A stretch of DNA of 33,174 bases from an uncultured Asticcacaulis sp. (GCA_946480125.1 CAMLIY010000008.1:1-33174), one strand, 5' to 3'; positions 21,205 through 30,380 are shown, counted from the stretch's first letter. Translations and numbers: made by a program. Notes: generated by a model not told the origin, from the letters alone.

Positions 21205-23835
21205 ATGCCCCAAGATCTACCTGAACCCGACAATACCGGCTTTATCGACGTCCGCGGCGCGCGCGAGCACAATCTGAAGAACATCGACGTGCGCATTCCG
21301 CGGGATAAGCTGGTCGTCTTCACGGGCGTCTCCGGTTCAGGCAAATCCTCCTTAGCCTTTGGGACGCTATACGCGGAGGCTCAAAGGCGCTATTTCGAAT
21401 CCGTTTCGCCTTATGCGCGCCGGCTAATCGACCAGGTCGGTGTGCCGGACGTCGACGCGATCGAGGGCTTGCCACCGGCAGTGGCCTTGCAACAGCAGCG
21501 CGGGTCACCCGGCACGCGCTCGACGGTTGGCAGCCTGACGTCGCTGTCTAGCCTGATCCGCATGTTGTATTCCCGTGCCGGCAGTTATCCCGCTCATCAG
21601 CCGATGCTGTACGCCGAAGACTTCTCTGCCAATACGCCGCAAGGGGCTTGCCCGAAATGTCACGGCATTGGCCGGGTCTATACGGTGACCGAGGAGAGCA
21701 TGGTCCCGGACCCGACTCTGACCATACGCGAGCGTGCTGTCGCGGCCTGGCCGACGGCCTGGGGAGGACAGAACCTGCGCGATATCCTGGTATCTCTGGG
21801 GTACGATGTCGACAGACCCTGGAAGGACCTGCCGAAAAAAGAGCGAGCCTGGATTCTGTTCACGGATGAGCAGCCGAGGGTGCCGGTCTGGGCGGGTTTA
21901 ACGCCCGAGCAAACCCGCCAGGCGCGCCAGCGAAAGATGGAGCCGAGCTACGAGGGCACTTTTTCCAGCGCGAAGCGGAATCTCGAATACACGCTCGCCA
22001 ACACGGAAAGCGCCCAGATGCGCAAGCGGGTGCTGCAATTCATGATCGCCAGCGATTGCCCGCTTTGTGAAGGCAAGCGCCTCAAGCGCGAAGCTCTATC
22101 TGTTACTTTTGTGGGCTACGATATAGCGGAACTGTCCGGAAAGACCTTGCTGGAGCTCACCGATATTTTGAGACCGGCAGCCGAAGGCAGGATGACAGCC
22201 GATGCGGATGCACCTGGGCAAACGCTGAGCCGGGAAGACTCAAAGGCCGCGATCAATGAGCGGCTCGCGGCCGGCGGGTCTGCCCATGCCGCGGCGCCCG
22301 ACGTCAGGCGGACGGGAAACCTGTCAGTCGAGAAGCGCCTGGCGGCGGAGCGGCTGTGTTCGGGATTGCTCATTCGATTGAATACCCTGACCCAACTTGG
22401 CCTCGGCTATCTCTCCCTCGATCGCAGCACGCCGACCTGCTCACCTGGCGAACTGCAACGACTGCGCCTGGCAACGCAACTGGCGTCCAACCTGTTCGGC
22501 GTCGTTTATGTCCTCGATGAGCCGACCGCCGGTCTGCACCCCGCCGATGGCATCGCGCTATTCGACGCGCTCCACCGGCTTAAAGCTTCCGGGAACGCCG
22601 TGTTTGTCGTCGAACACGACATTGAGATGATGCGGCGGGCGGACTGGCTTGTCGATGTTGGTCCAGAGGCTGGCAGCGAAGGGGGACAGGTCCTGTATTC
22701 CGGACCGCCAGCGGGACTGGCGCAGATCGCTGAATCGCGGACACGACAATATTTGTTCGAGGAAGTGGCTGCACCGATCAGTTCGAACCGGGAGCCGACC
22801 GGATGGCTTCGACTCGAGAAGGTCACGCGCAACAATCTGCATTCTGTAGATGCCGCCTTCCCGCTGGGCTGCTTTACGGCGGTAACGGGCGTGTCGGGAT
22901 CGGGCAAGTCGAGCCTTGTCAGTCAGGCCCTGATCGAACTGATGACAAGCCATCTCAAGCAGACCTCACCCGGAATGGATGACGAGGCCAGCCTTGAAGA
23001 CGCGCCCTCGCAGAAAACTGAGGGACGTCTCGGTGGCGACTACAGGTCGATCGACCGCGTGATCGAGGTGGATCAAAAGCCGATCGGCCGCACGCCGCGG
23101 TCGAACCTGGCCACCTACACCGGCTTGTTCGATCATGTTCGCAAGCTATTTGCCGCGACGCCGGATGCGCGCAGACGGCATTTCGACGCGGGCCGCTTCT
23201 CTTTCAATGTGCCGAAAGGGAGATGCGAGGTCTGCGAAGGCGAAGGCTTTGTCAGTGTCGAGTTGCTGTTCATGCCTAGCGTCTATGCGCCGTGCCCAAC
23301 CTGCCATGGCGCGCGCTACAACGCGCAGACCCTGGAAGTGAAATGGCAGGACAAGTCTATCGCGGATGTGCTCGGCCTGACGGTGAATGAGGCCTGCGAC
23401 CTCTTCGCCAAAGAGCCGTCCGTGCTCAGGTCGTTGACGGTGTTGCAAGACATTGGCCTTGGCTACTTGAGACTGGGCCAGCCTGCCACCGAATTGTCTG
23501 GCGGGGAGGCCCAACGTATCAAACTGGCGACGGAGCTGCAGCGCGTAGCGCGCGGCGCCACGTTGTATGTGCTGGACGAACCGACGACGGGCTTGCACTC
23601 TCGTGATATCGACCGCCTGCTGGTGCAGTTGAACCGTTTGGTTGACGCCGGCAATACGGTGGTGGTCGTTGAGCACGACATGCGCAGTGTCGCGCAATGC
23701 GACTGGATCATCGATATCGGGCCGGGGGCGGGTGATGCCGGCGGTAAGATCGTCGTGGCTGGCCGACCCTTTGAGGTCGCTGGACACCGCGCGAGCCGAA
23801 CGGCGCCATATCTGGCAGCAAGCCTGCCTCAGTGA
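21205..23835 (+). CDS. UvrA-like ABC-class ATPase (UvrA2 type)
   Basis: The 876-aa protein has the duplicated UvrA layout. ATPase I has Walker [16 protein letters not shown] (about residues 41-55), a zinc module (CPKCHG ... CPLCEG) and the signature [14 protein letters not shown] with [14 protein letters not shown]. ATPase II has Walker [16 protein letters not shown] (about 562), a zinc module (CEVCEG ... CPTCHG), and [12 protein letters not shown] (about 765) with [15 protein letters not shown]. It is shorter than housekeeping UvrA (about 940-960 aa). The SPGE variant in the first signature is what I associate with UvrA2 proteins, linked to damage or drug tolerance rather than main excision repair. 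It is a single gene with no uvrB or uvrC nearby, plausible island cargo. Confidence 0.88.
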   Translation: MPQDLPEPDNTGFIDVRGAREHNLKNIDVRIPRDKLVVFTGVSGSGKSSLAFGTLYAEAQRRYFESVSPYARRLIDQVGVPDVDAIEGLPPAVALQQQRGSPGTRSTVGSLTSLSSLIRMLYSRAGSYPAHQPMLYAEDFSANTPQGACPKCHGIGRVYTVTEESMVPDPTLTIRERAVAAWPTAWGGQNLRDILVSLGYDVDRPWKDLPKKERAWILFTDEQPRVPVWAGLTPEQTRQARQRKMEPSYEGTFSSAKRNLEYTLANTESAQMRKRVLQFMIASDCPLCEGKRLKREALSVTFVGYDIAELSGKTLLELTDILRPAAEGRMTADADAPGQTLSREDSKAAINERLAAGGSAHAAAPDVRRTGNLSVEKRLAAERLCSGLLIRLNTLTQLGLGYLSLDRSTPTCSPGELQRLRLATQLASNLFGVVYVLDEPTAGLHPADGIALFDALHRLKASGNAVFVVEHDIEMMRRADWLVDVGPEAGSEGGQVLYSGPPAGLAQIAESRTRQYLFEEVAAPISSNREPTGWLRLEKVTRNNLHSVDAAFPLGCFTAVTGVSGSGKSSLVSQALIELMTSHLKQTSPGMDDEASLEDAPSQKTEGRLGGDYRSIDRVIEVDQKPIGRTPRSNLATYTGLFDHVRKLFAATPDARRRHFDAGRFSFNVPKGRCEVCEGEGFVSVELLFMPSVYAPCPTCHGARYNAQTLEVKWQDKSIADVLGLTVNEACDLFAKEPSVLRSLTVLQDIGLGYLRLGQPATELSGGEAQRIKLATELQRVARGATLYVLDEPTTGLHSRDIDRLLVQLNRLVDAGNTVVVVEHDMRSVAQCDWIIDIGPGAGDAGGKIVVAGRPFEVAGHRASRTAPYLAASLPQ

Positions 23836-24184
23836 TATAAGGCGTTCTAGCATACGCTACCTTCTAGCGATCATTGGGCTCAAAGCGCGTAGCTAGGTAT
23901 CCTCCACCTTGACCGGCGAATACAACATCCAGATCTCGGCATAACGATGTCGCCGCACTCGCTGTGGCTCATGACTGCTCCAATTTGTATGGCATACAGC
24001 GCTGCTTTGAATCAAAAGCGAAGATTGAGGGGTGCTTTACTACCGTCGGAGTATTGATTCCTCTCGCCGATGGCAGTTGGGCCCGACTTCGAAGCTCGAA
24101 CGCAAGTATGCGTCGGCCCAAGGCGGCCGTTCTGGCAATTGTCGACCCGCTGTTGAAACTAAGGACGTGTCACCGCAACGGCGC
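23836..24184. other. Gap with no recognised gene
   Basis: About 350 bp between the 3' ends of the convergent UvrA-like and GH130 genes. Short open frames exist on both strands but none has a recognisable motif. I see no strong hairpin with a T-tract. Confidence 0.4.
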
Positions 24185-25369
24185 TCATCCAGAATTGCCG
24201 AGATTGTTGGCCGCACTAAAGCTGGATTTGGGAATATGTGTAATCCGGCACGCCAGATCCGCCTCGCCTGACGCAACGATGTAATGGTCACCACCGTCGG
24301 CTATGCCCGTAGTGAATACGACATCACGAACATACATCTGATGCTCAAGGGACCGGGTCAGGTCGGGGTTCGCTTCAAGCAGGGGGACGTGGTCGGTGCG
24401 GACGGTTTTGCTCGGATCATTGCGATCCAGGATCGACCAATAGGTTCGGTAGATGCCGACGATTTCTTTAGGCTCGACGCCGTGCCAAAGTGTCAGCCAG
24501 CCCTCGTCGGTCAAGATCGGCGGCGTGCCGCCGCCCATACGCGCAGTCGCGACAGTGCCAGAATGTGGTCGAATGCCCGCGCGTATACACGGCTTCCAAT
24601 AAAGGGAATCCTTTGACGTCGACAGATTGATAGAGGGACCGGCACGCCACTCGCTGCCGGGCGGATAGGCAAAATAGAGATCGCCCAACGGCCGGGTTTG
24701 TGCCCAGTACTCGCCGTCAATCTGACCCTCGAATATGAGCATGTCCTTGTTCTGGTGATCGAGAACAATATCCGCGAACTGCCAGTCCAGGCCATTATCC
24801 GATGTGTAAAGGGTTGTGGAATGGCGTTCGGGCGATACGGAGCAAGTGGTCATCAGCCAACGGTCGCCGACCTTGGACACGCGCGGGTCCTCAACGCCGT
24901 AGACCTGCAAGCTATTCTGAGGGGCAATCGCCTTGTCATAATGAATGGCAACGCGCTCCAGGCCGTCAGGGGTCAGTTCGACCGGAAGAATCCAGGATAG
25001 TGACGTCAATGCCATGATTTTCCAGCCGCCACCCTGCAGCAGGAATTTGCGAGGATCGGCCGTGTTGGCGTGTTCGAGCGGCCAGGCATCCAGTACGTAT
25101 TTGCCGCTTTCATCCCAGCGTATCGCATGAACGTGTCCGTCAACAATGGGTTGGCGTAAGGCTTCAGCCACCCGCACGAAAATGACGAGATTGCCGTTCG
25201 GGAGTCGCGTCATACCTGGATTGAAGGCGCCGAGGACGTACGTCTCCGCATCAAAATGACCGGCCAGTGGAGAGCGAGAGAGGTCGATATCGTCGGGCGT
25301 GAGTACCAATTTATCGATTGTGTAACGCGCGGTGGCGCTTTGCTGCAAGGCGGCTTGAGTGTCGGGCAT
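24185..25369 (-). CDS. GH130-family glycoside phosphorylase
   Basis: I place the start at the ATG at 25369 (394 aa). The frame is open to 25609 but the extra N-terminus matches nothing I know, and no candidate start has a clear Shine-Dalgarno. Family landmarks occur in order: LGAFNPGMTRLPNGNLVIFV near the start, YGVEDPRVSKVGDRWLMTTC (containing the Asp that serves as proton donor in GH130 enzymes), MLIFEGQIDGEYWAQTRP and GGGTPPILTDEGWLTLWHGV. GH130 enzymes phosphorolyse beta-mannosides (mannosyl-glucose or mannooligosaccharides); which substrate applies here cannot be read. It is a lone gene with no mannan-use cluster nearby, between the UvrA-like gene and the DUF2442/DUF4160 pair. Confidence 0.8.
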   Translation of the reverse strand: MPDTQAALQQSATARYTIDKLVLTPDDIDLSRSPLAGHFDAETYVLGAFNPGMTRLPNGNLVIFVRVAEALRQPIVDGHVHAIRWDESGKYVLDAWPLEHANTADPRKFLLQGGGWKIMALTSLSWILPVELTPDGLERVAIHYDKAIAPQNSLQVYGVEDPRVSKVGDRWLMTTCSVSPERHSTTLYTSDNGLDWQFADIVLDHQNKDMLIFEGQIDGEYWAQTRPLGDLYFAYPPGSEWRAGPSINLSTSKDSLYWKPCIRAGIRPHSGTVATARMGGGTPPILTDEGWLTLWHGVEPKEIVGIYRTYWSILDRNDPSKTVRTDHVPLLEANPDLTRSLEHQMYVRDVVFTTGIADGGDHYIVASGEADLACRITHIPKSSFSAANNLGNSG

Positions 25370-25621
25370 AGGATCACCGGTGTCGAACTTGAATGAAAGG
25401 AGGCGCAGGCGTTTGTGCATATGCAAAGGAACTATGCCGACACTGTACCAGCGGCCTCGTAAAAAGCGGCCGTTGTTGCCGAATCCAGAAATCAATATCG
25501 GGTAAGTTCGGCCTCGGAGCACCGAGCTCGGGTCCATAGAGGCTTCGTTAGCCTCGCAGGCGCTGTGTCGACCCGTCGGGCGCGCACACCCCCCCATTAG
25601 GCATTTCACTTTGAGGCAGGG

Positions 25622-26011
25622 TCAGCAACCCGCGCTGGCTCTCAGAGTCGGCCTTCCACCTTTCCGGCCATTATCACGGCTGGCGATCATCCTGCGCTCT
25701 GCTTGTGCCATCACCTGAGATCCGAGAAAGTCCGAAAAGAGCTGGACCACCGAAATATCAGCATCAAGGTTTGGTATATGCAAACCAAAGCCTCGGCCCT
25801 GGATCTCGATGTGCGCGAGGTCCTGAGGCGACGCTGTCTCCAAGCCCTTTATCAAGGTAACCGGAAAACCCGCCGTTACCCCATTTGTGAGTTGCACCTG
25901 TAGCTGTCCGGATGCGGTGTCAAATCTGGCGCTTTCAGCGCGAAATCCACTTATGGCCGGTCTTTGCTTTCGGACGAATTCTGCTTCGTCGATAGATTTG
26001 AATTCAGCCAT
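25622..26011 (-). CDS. DUF2442-family protein
   Basis: A 129-aa protein starting MAEFKSIDEAEF at 26011; an ATG at 26020 would add three residues. The middle (SARFDTASGQLQVQLTNGVTA) and the C-terminal tail ARNDG-like segment (SRDNGRKGGRPTLRAS) fit DUF2442 proteins, many of which end in NGAKGGRPRK-like tails. The start overlaps the DUF4160 gene by 8 bp, so the two form a coupled pair, an arrangement often discussed as toxin-antitoxin-like. Molecular function is unknown. Confidence 0.75.
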   Translation of the reverse strand: MAEFKSIDEAEFVRKQRPAISGFRAESARFDTASGQLQVQLTNGVTAGFPVTLIKGLETASPQDLAHIEIQGRGFGLHIPNLDADISVVQLFSDFLGSQVMAQAERRMIASRDNGRKGGRPTLRASAGC

Positions 26012-26249
26012 GTATCTCATTCCATTTTCGGCATGCCAGAGAGAGGTTTCTGGCTATGACCGCACCTATTTCATTTAGTTCGGCCACGCGAAACCCGTCA
26101 TGGTCCCACAACTCAACTGGGCCGTCGGGGCAATTGAGTTTAAACCGGGCGCAAGCCTCGTTTCCTTTCAACGCATGGACGTGGGCTGGTGGGTGGTCAT
26201 TGGTATAAATCACAATCCGAATGTTCCTCAGTGTCAGGACTGTGGGCAT
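26004..26249 (-). CDS. DUF4160-family protein
   Basis: An 81-aa protein reading MPTVLTLRNIRIVIYTNDHP, then PAHVHALKGNEACARFKL and a helical end (ARNLSLACRKWNEIHG). The N-D-H-x-P-x-H-V-H core is the hallmark of DUF4160. It overlaps the DUF2442 gene by 8 bp and precedes it in the transcript. It lies 113 bp beyond the 3' end of the integrase gene, a usual position for small paired genes in islands. The family is sure; the function is not. Confidence 0.8.
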   Translation of the reverse strand: MPTVLTLRNIRIVIYTNDHPPAHVHALKGNEACARFKLNCPDGPVELWDHDGFRVAELNEIGAVIARNLSLACRKWNEIHG

Positions 26250-26362
26250 TGATGACCTACCTTATCACAAACCTAGATCGCCTTCTAGGTTTATGTTGTA
26301 TCGCTGGATGGTGGGAGCTATCTGTGGCATTCTCTTCGGTAAGACAGGCCGGAGGCCGGGCT

Positions 26363-27499
26363 TTAGCGTTTCCGTGGCATGGCTCTCGTTGACACCCGTG
26401 TCTTGCCGCTGGGCACTTCCGTGCTGTAGCGCGCGTAAGCGACGCCAAACCACTTCCAGTCTTTATACTTGTCGCCCCACTCCCGAATGTGCGTGTAGCG
26501 CTTCAGGCTATTCCAGGTTTTATGCCCGCTCACACACGCCGTTTTGGGAATCGAGTTGCCAAGTTCGAAGAGGCGGGAAATGCCGTCGTGGCGAAGATCA
26601 TGAAAATGCAGGTCGTCAATATCCAGCAGCTTGCAGGCCCTGGTAAACTGCGCTGTGATGGCATGAACCGAATATGGGAAGATTTCGTCCGCAACCCTTG
26701 GCATAGACAGCGCGACAGCTAAGGCTTCCGGCGGCAAGTCGCACCAGACATCGTTACCTACCTTTTCGCCGGGGTTCTTCATATCTCGGACGAGCACACG
26801 GGAATTTCGTTCGTCTAGGTCAGACCACTTGATACGGATGATCTCTTCCTGCCGCCGCGTACTAAACATCGCGAATGGCACGATTTTCGACATCGGGATG
26901 CTATTCGTGCGCGTTTCACGGTCCCGGTAATGGGACATAAGTGTATCCAGCTCTTCAAGGGACGGGCGGCGATCGCGCTCTCGGCTCTTGCTGATGAGCC
27001 CCAGCCGCTTGCAGACAGTCACGGCGTCCTTCATGGCCTGTTCGTTGAGCTTGTAGCCCCAGGCCGGTCGGGCGATCGCGAATATGGCGGCAAGATGGGA
27101 AAGATAGTTGCCTGCCGTCTGTGGCGAGCGCGTCTTGGTTAGTTCTTTTGCGAAAGCTACAATATCCTCACTCGTGACTTCCGACGCATTCATCTCGGCG
27201 AGGTCGAAGGATTTAATGGATCTCAGCACCTGAGCCTTGGTTTTTCGGATCACCTTCAGCGATTCATCCACGTACCGATCGATGATATCTGACAAGACGG
27301 GGTCCTTATGATGTGCTAAGGCCAGCCCCGCGGGCGTGCTGAGTTCTTTTTCCCGTGCTTCGAGCCAAGCAGATGCGGCCTGTTTTCGATCGAAAGTCCG
27401 TACTTCACGATGTACGATTTTGCCGGAACGCCTTATAAATACTTGGGCTTGGTAGCTTGTGGTACCGTCTTTCCGTTTTCTGGGATGGACCGTTCCCAT
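26363..27499 (-). CDS. Tyrosine site-specific integrase, probably dusA-targeting
   Basis: The frame is open to 27538, but I prefer the ATG at 27499 (378 aa), which gives the usual MGTVHPRKRKDGTTSYQAQV arm-binding start. A SAM-like core-binding domain follows (about residues 70-165). The catalytic domain shows FSTRRQEEIIRIKWSDLD (first Arg), a Lys in the beta-hairpin (VRDMKNPGEKVGND), HFHDLRHDGISRLF (HxxR), SGHKTWNSLKRYTH (second His and the Tyr nucleophile). It catalyses integration and excision of a mobile element. It lies head to head with dusA, 120 bp from its start, the arrangement known for islands that insert at the 5' end of dusA. Nothing suggests decay. Confidence 0.88.
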   Translation of the reverse strand: MGTVHPRKRKDGTTSYQAQVFIRRSGKIVHREVRTFDRKQAASAWLEAREKELSTPAGLALAHHKDPVLSDIIDRYVDESLKVIRKTKAQVLRSIKSFDLAEMNASEVTSEDIVAFAKELTKTRSPQTAGNYLSHLAAIFAIARPAWGYKLNEQAMKDAVTVCKRLGLISKSRERDRRPSLEELDTLMSHYRDRETRTNSIPMSKIVPFAMFSTRRQEEIIRIKWSDLDERNSRVLVRDMKNPGEKVGNDVWCDLPPEALAVALSMPRVADEIFPYSVHAITAQFTRACKLLDIDDLHFHDLRHDGISRLFELGNSIPKTACVSGHKTWNSLKRYTHIREWGDKYKDWKWFGVAYARYSTEVPSGKTRVSTRAMPRKR

Positions 27500-27618
27500 A
27501 GCCTTCTCCTGCAGCACATCATGAGTTTCAAATAGCACATCATTGATGTGCTCGCGACGAATAAATGAGCTAAAACGAGCTTTAATGGGTGTGAATAATA
27601 TGGTGGATAAGTCGGCAA

Positions 27619-27720
27619 ATGTCTGATAAAATTAAAAAAACGGGTCGTAAAATGATCTCCCGATTCAGCGTTGCGCCGATGATGGACTGGACGGATCGGC
27701 ATTGCCGCGCCTTCCATCGC
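27619..27720. other. Likely element-chromosome junction (att site) at the 5' end of dusA
   Basis: dusA-specific integrases insert near the start of dusA, where the conserved peptide APMMDWTDRHCR (27673-27708) is encoded. The first codons here (MSDKIKKTGRK, Lys-rich and AT-rich) differ in composition from the GC-rich body of the gene, as expected if the element supplied a new 5' end. I could not find a second copy of the core elsewhere in the window, so the other end of the element must lie outside or is lost. Confidence 0.5.
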
Positions 27721-28671
27721 ACTCTCACGCGCCATGCCCTGCTCTATACCGAGATGGTCACAAGCAAAGCCATCATCCATGGCGATCGAGAGCGCTTGCT
27801 TGGCTATAGTGATATGGAACACCCCGTCGCGCTGCAACTGGGTGGCTCTGAACCGGATGAGTTGGCGCAATGTGCCCGGATCGCCGAAGATTGGGGCTAT
27901 GATGAGGTAAATCTAAACTGTGGTTGTCCGTCGGATCGTGTGCAATCCGGCGCATTTGGCGCCTGTTTGATGCGCGAGCCTGAACGGGTGGCCGATGGCA
28001 TGCGCGCTATGATCGAGGCTGTAAGTCTGCCAGTGACCGTCAAATGCCGTATCGGCGTTGATGATCAGGAACCGCGTGACAGCCTGTTCACGCTTGTCGA
28101 AGCCTGCCGCAAGGCGGGTGTCAAGTCTTTCGCCGTCCATGCCCGCAAGGCCTGGTTAAAGGGATTGTCGCCCAAGGAAAACCGCGATGTGCCGCCGCTC
28201 GATTACGAACTGGTGTATGAACTGAAGCGGACCTATCCGGACCTGATCATCGCCATCAATGGGGGAATAGGCACAGTGGAAGAGGCTCAGGCACATCTGG
28301 CCCAAGGCGTGGATGGCGTCATGATGGGGCGCGCGGCCTATCACGAACCCGCCTTGCTGGGGCAGGTAGATCGTTTGTTTTTTGGCGAAGGCGAAGATAT
28401 CGGGCCGTTCGAAGCGCTGGAAGCCTATCGCCCTTATATGGCCGGACAACTGGCCGTCGGTGTGCCGTTATCGCATATGAGCCGTCATATGCTCGGCATC
28501 ATGCACGGGTTGCCGGGGGCTCGGGCCTTTCGTCGCATCATGACGGTGGAGTCAATCCAATCGGGCGCGGGCCTGGAAGTCATGGATCGGGCGATCGCCG
28601 CGGTGCGTGAAGCACTGGCGGCGGTCGAAGCGCGTCGGGAAACCTATGAACGGGCGGAAGAAGCCGGTTAA
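27619..28671 (+). CDS. dusA: tRNA-dihydrouridine synthase A
   Basis: The 350-aa flavoenzyme reduces uridine to dihydrouridine in the D-loop of tRNAs. Landmarks: SVAPMMDWTDRHCR near the N-terminus, YTEMVTSKAIIHGDRERLLG, VALQLGGSEPDELAQCA, DEVNLNCGCPSDRVQSGAFG with the catalytic Cys of GCPS (about residue 112), VKCRIGVDD, FAVHARKAWLKGLSPKENR and AINGGIGTVEEA. These place it in the DusA subfamily. The start could be 27619 or the internal ATG 27652 (MISRFSVAP); either keeps the whole enzyme. Its stop overlaps the convergent protease gene by 3 bp. The 5' end appears to have been remodelled by the element carrying the integrase. Confidence 0.93.
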   Translation: MSDKIKKTGRKMISRFSVAPMMDWTDRHCRAFHRTLTRHALLYTEMVTSKAIIHGDRERLLGYSDMEHPVALQLGGSEPDELAQCARIAEDWGYDEVNLNCGCPSDRVQSGAFGACLMREPERVADGMRAMIEAVSLPVTVKCRIGVDDQEPRDSLFTLVEACRKAGVKSFAVHARKAWLKGLSPKENRDVPPLDYELVYELKRTYPDLIIAINGGIGTVEEAQAHLAQGVDGVMMGRAAYHEPALLGQVDRLFFGEGEDIGPFEALEAYRPYMAGQLAVGVPLSHMSRHMLGIMHGLPGARAFRRIMTVESIQSGAGLEVMDRAIAAVREALAAVEARRETYERAEEAG

Positions 28672-29192
28672 GGGTGAAGGATAAGGCTCGATGGTGTCGC
28701 CTCGAAGCGCGACAGGCGGCCGAGATAGCTCATGCCGAGCAAGGATGTGGTCAGGCCTTCCTTGACGACCATAGCATCGACATTACGCACAGTGCTCTGA
28801 CCAATGCCGACAACGCTGAGATTGACAGAAGCGGCATAGGTCTTGCCGTTGGCAGTCGAGACTTCACGATCATAGGTTAGGGTTTTGGCATCAAAACCGA
28901 GACGCTGCGCATCCGCCGGGGTGAGGGCCACGACCGTGGCGCCGGTATCGACGAGAAAGCGGACGGCGCGCGTGTTAACTGTGGCATTGGCCCAGAAGTG
29001 CCCGTCACGGGCTTTCGGGATCGCAGTCACATGCGTATCGATGGTTGTTTCGCTAGAAATGACGCTGGCGCTGGCGCTTTCAGGTACGGCGATATCAGCC
29101 TGGGTGGCATGCTGGCCAAGCGACAGGACGCCTGTGCCGGCCAGGACGGCGCAGATAACGGCGCTGCCTAAAACGATCGCTGATTTAAACAT
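28668..29192 (-). CDS. Retropepsin-like aspartic protease, membrane-anchored (clan AA)
   Basis: A 174-aa protein with an N-terminal membrane anchor (about residues 6-27, IVLGSAVICAVLAGTGVLSL). A single retropepsin-like domain follows: FWANATVNTRAVRFLVDTGA with the D-T-G active-site motif, then TVVALTPADAQRLGF, and LLGMSYLGRLSRFEA near the end. This matches the TIGR02281-type family of bacterial periplasmic aspartic proteases, which would act as dimers. Its target is unknown. It overlaps dusA tail to tail by 3 bp. This gene order beside dusA is probably ancestral chromosome rather than island. Confidence 0.85.
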   Translation of the reverse strand: MFKSAIVLGSAVICAVLAGTGVLSLGQHATQADIAVPESASASVISSETTIDTHVTAIPKARDGHFWANATVNTRAVRFLVDTGATVVALTPADAQRLGFDAKTLTYDREVSTANGKTYAASVNLSVVGIGQSTVRNVDAMVVKEGLTTSLLGMSYLGRLSRFEATPSSLILHP

Positions 29193-29410
29193 GAAACTGA
29201 CACTCCGCGCCGTATCAACCTGGCAGGCTGAAGATCGTTTTGATCTGGCGCTAATCTACGTGAAGAGAGTTGCTTTATAATGAATCACGCAGCTTCCGAA
29301 GGAATTTCAAAAATTCAGTTTTTTAATTATTTTATTTTTTAAACAATTAAATAATATCAGATAGTTAACCTAAAAAAATGCAGTAATTTGTTCCGTGTTC
29401 GGATTAGTTA

Positions 29411-29439
29411 TTGTAATTCGCGATTTTTTTTGGCATAGT
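29411..29439 (+). promoter_or_regulatory. Candidate sigma-70-type promoter of the small-ORF unit
   Basis: TTGTAA (29411-29416) and CATAGT (29434-29439) are spaced by 17 nt, within AT-rich DNA. Transcription would start near 29446, immediately before the first paired base of the leader structure at 29448. Confidence 0.4.
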
Positions 29440-29447
29440 TAATTCAC

Positions 29448-29497
29448 GACGCGACGACGACTGAGAGGGTGAAAGCCCCTGCGAGCTGCGCCGCGTC
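29448..29497 (+). ncRNA. Candidate structured 5' leader (three-way junction)
   Basis: By eye: P1 GACGCG (29448-29453) with CGCGTC (29492-29497), P2 AGGG (29466-29469) with CCCT (29477-29480), and P3 GCG (29481-29483) with CGC (29489-29491), with P3 directly abutting P1. A 12-nt single strand, ACGACGACTGAG, lies between P1 and P2. It could be a cis-regulatory RNA for the 44-aa ORF 50 nt downstream. I do not recognise a known riboswitch class. Confidence 0.35.
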
Positions 29498-29548
29498 TTC
29501 TGGCCATACGCTTGTAAAGGCAACGCATTTGGAAAAGGAGACGCAACC

Positions 29549-29683
29549 ATGCAAGATCAAGACAAGAAACAACACGCCATGACCTCTTTCGCCTTGTTCG
29601 GAGGGCTTTTCGCCAGTCCGCGCAGCAAGGAACCCCGTGCGGTCAGTCGCCCGCAGGATTTTAAACCCATCCACAGGAAGTAG
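29549..29683 (+). CDS. Small ORF, 44 aa, unknown function
   Basis: ATG 29549 is preceded by AAAAGGAG at the right distance, a better start signal than most genes here. The product begins MQDQDKKQHAMTSFALFGGL and ends RPQDFKPIHRK: charged, with one short hydrophobic patch (residues ~12-22) and no signal peptide. The unit is complete: candidate promoter at 29411, a potential structured leader, the ORF, and a strong terminator 50 bp after the stop. I do not recognise the protein. An antisense frame covers 29444-29674 but lacks a start signal. Confidence 0.55.
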   Translation: MQDQDKKQHAMTSFALFGGLFASPRSKEPRAVSRPQDFKPIHRK

Positions 29684-29732
29684 GCATCGTCGGACAGACG
29701 AATGGACTATTCCGGAAATTCTACGACAGACA

Positions 29733-29768
29733 AAAATACCCCTCGTGAGCTGTCACGAGGGGTATTTT
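29733..29768. terminator. Strong bidirectional terminator
   Basis: A perfect 16-bp stem: AAAATACCCCTCGTGA (29733-29748), loop GCTG, TCACGAGGGGTATTTT (29753-29768). The A- and T-rich stem ends let it work in both directions, serving the small ORF on the plus strand and the exported-protein gene on the minus strand. Confidence 0.9.
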
Positions 29769-29831
29769 CAGTCTGAAGTCTGAAGGCTTTTTATCTGGCA
29801 GGCTTAGGCCGTGATATTATGAGTTTACGGC

Positions 29832-30206
29832 CTAGTTAGAGGCCAGCTTCACGCCCGCCTTGGCTTCGGCTGCGGCCATGTTGGGGCTGGACTTGGTGAC
29901 CTTGGTGGTCGCGCCGGAACCATCAGCGCCGAACTTGGCCGATAGTTCAACCCAGTAAAGGCCGTCAGCGGCAAGAAAGTTGTATTTGTAATCGACCTGA
30001 TAGCTGCCGCCGCGGAAGTCGCAGGATTCGATATTGACCATCTGCTTGCCGGTAACGGCAACAACCTTTGATACGGCGGACTTGCCGACACCGGCTGCCA
30101 GCATGCCGGCGGCTGACTCCTGGTCATCGGTGCAGGTGGCGGCATTGGCCGCAGCGGCCGACAGGGCCAGAATAGCGGCAGTGGCGATAAGGGTATTCTT
30201 GATCAT
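29832..30206 (-). CDS. Small exported protein (paralogue A)
   Basis: A 124-aa protein with a signal peptide (LIATAAILALSAAAANA, cleavage near residue 22) and a mature part of about 100 residues. Two cysteines remain, in ATCTDDQES and NIESCD, which could form a disulfide. It shares its layout with the next gene to the right: (T/D)C-(D/E)-x-QE, KQM(V/I)N(I/L)E(S/T)CD, DGLYWV, SPN(M/L)AAA, and the identical ending AG-x-KLASN. Function unknown. A purine-rich Shine-Dalgarno (GGAGAGGAAAAC) precedes the ATG. Confidence 0.75.
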   Translation of the reverse strand: MIKNTLIATAAILALSAAAANAATCTDDQESAAGMLAAGVGKSAVSKVVAVTGKQMVNIESCDFRGGSYQVDYKYNFLAADGLYWVELSAKFGADGSGATTKVTKSSPNMAAAEAKAGVKLASN

Positions 30207-30380
30207 TTTGTTTTCCTCTCCTTGAGTTTCTTCAGGATAGAGCGATGTTATAATAGATAGGAAAACATTCAGTTAAATCAGTCAGGAAGACTTTCTTAAG
30301 CTTGCTTAACGTGGTTTTGGCTGATCCCTTATTGGGTAACGACACAAATATTAATAGTTGCCGGTGATGAAAAGGCACAA

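Larger units (their letters stand above)
29193..29548. other. AT-rich intergenic region with promoter and structured leader
   Basis: About 355 bp. The left half (29310-29440) is strikingly AT-rich with runs of T and A. The right half is GC-rich and holds a potential three-way-junction RNA just before a small ORF. No coding frame is supported inside it. Confidence 0.5.

Noticed and set aside
29448..29497. Assignment of the leader to the TPP or SAM-II riboswitch class because of CTGAGA
   Set aside because: Only that short word matches; the other conserved elements of those classes are absent.
29444..29674. A 76-codon minus-strand frame over the small ORF unit
   Set aside because: It has no Shine-Dalgarno, whereas the plus-strand ORF has a strong one plus promoter and terminator in order.
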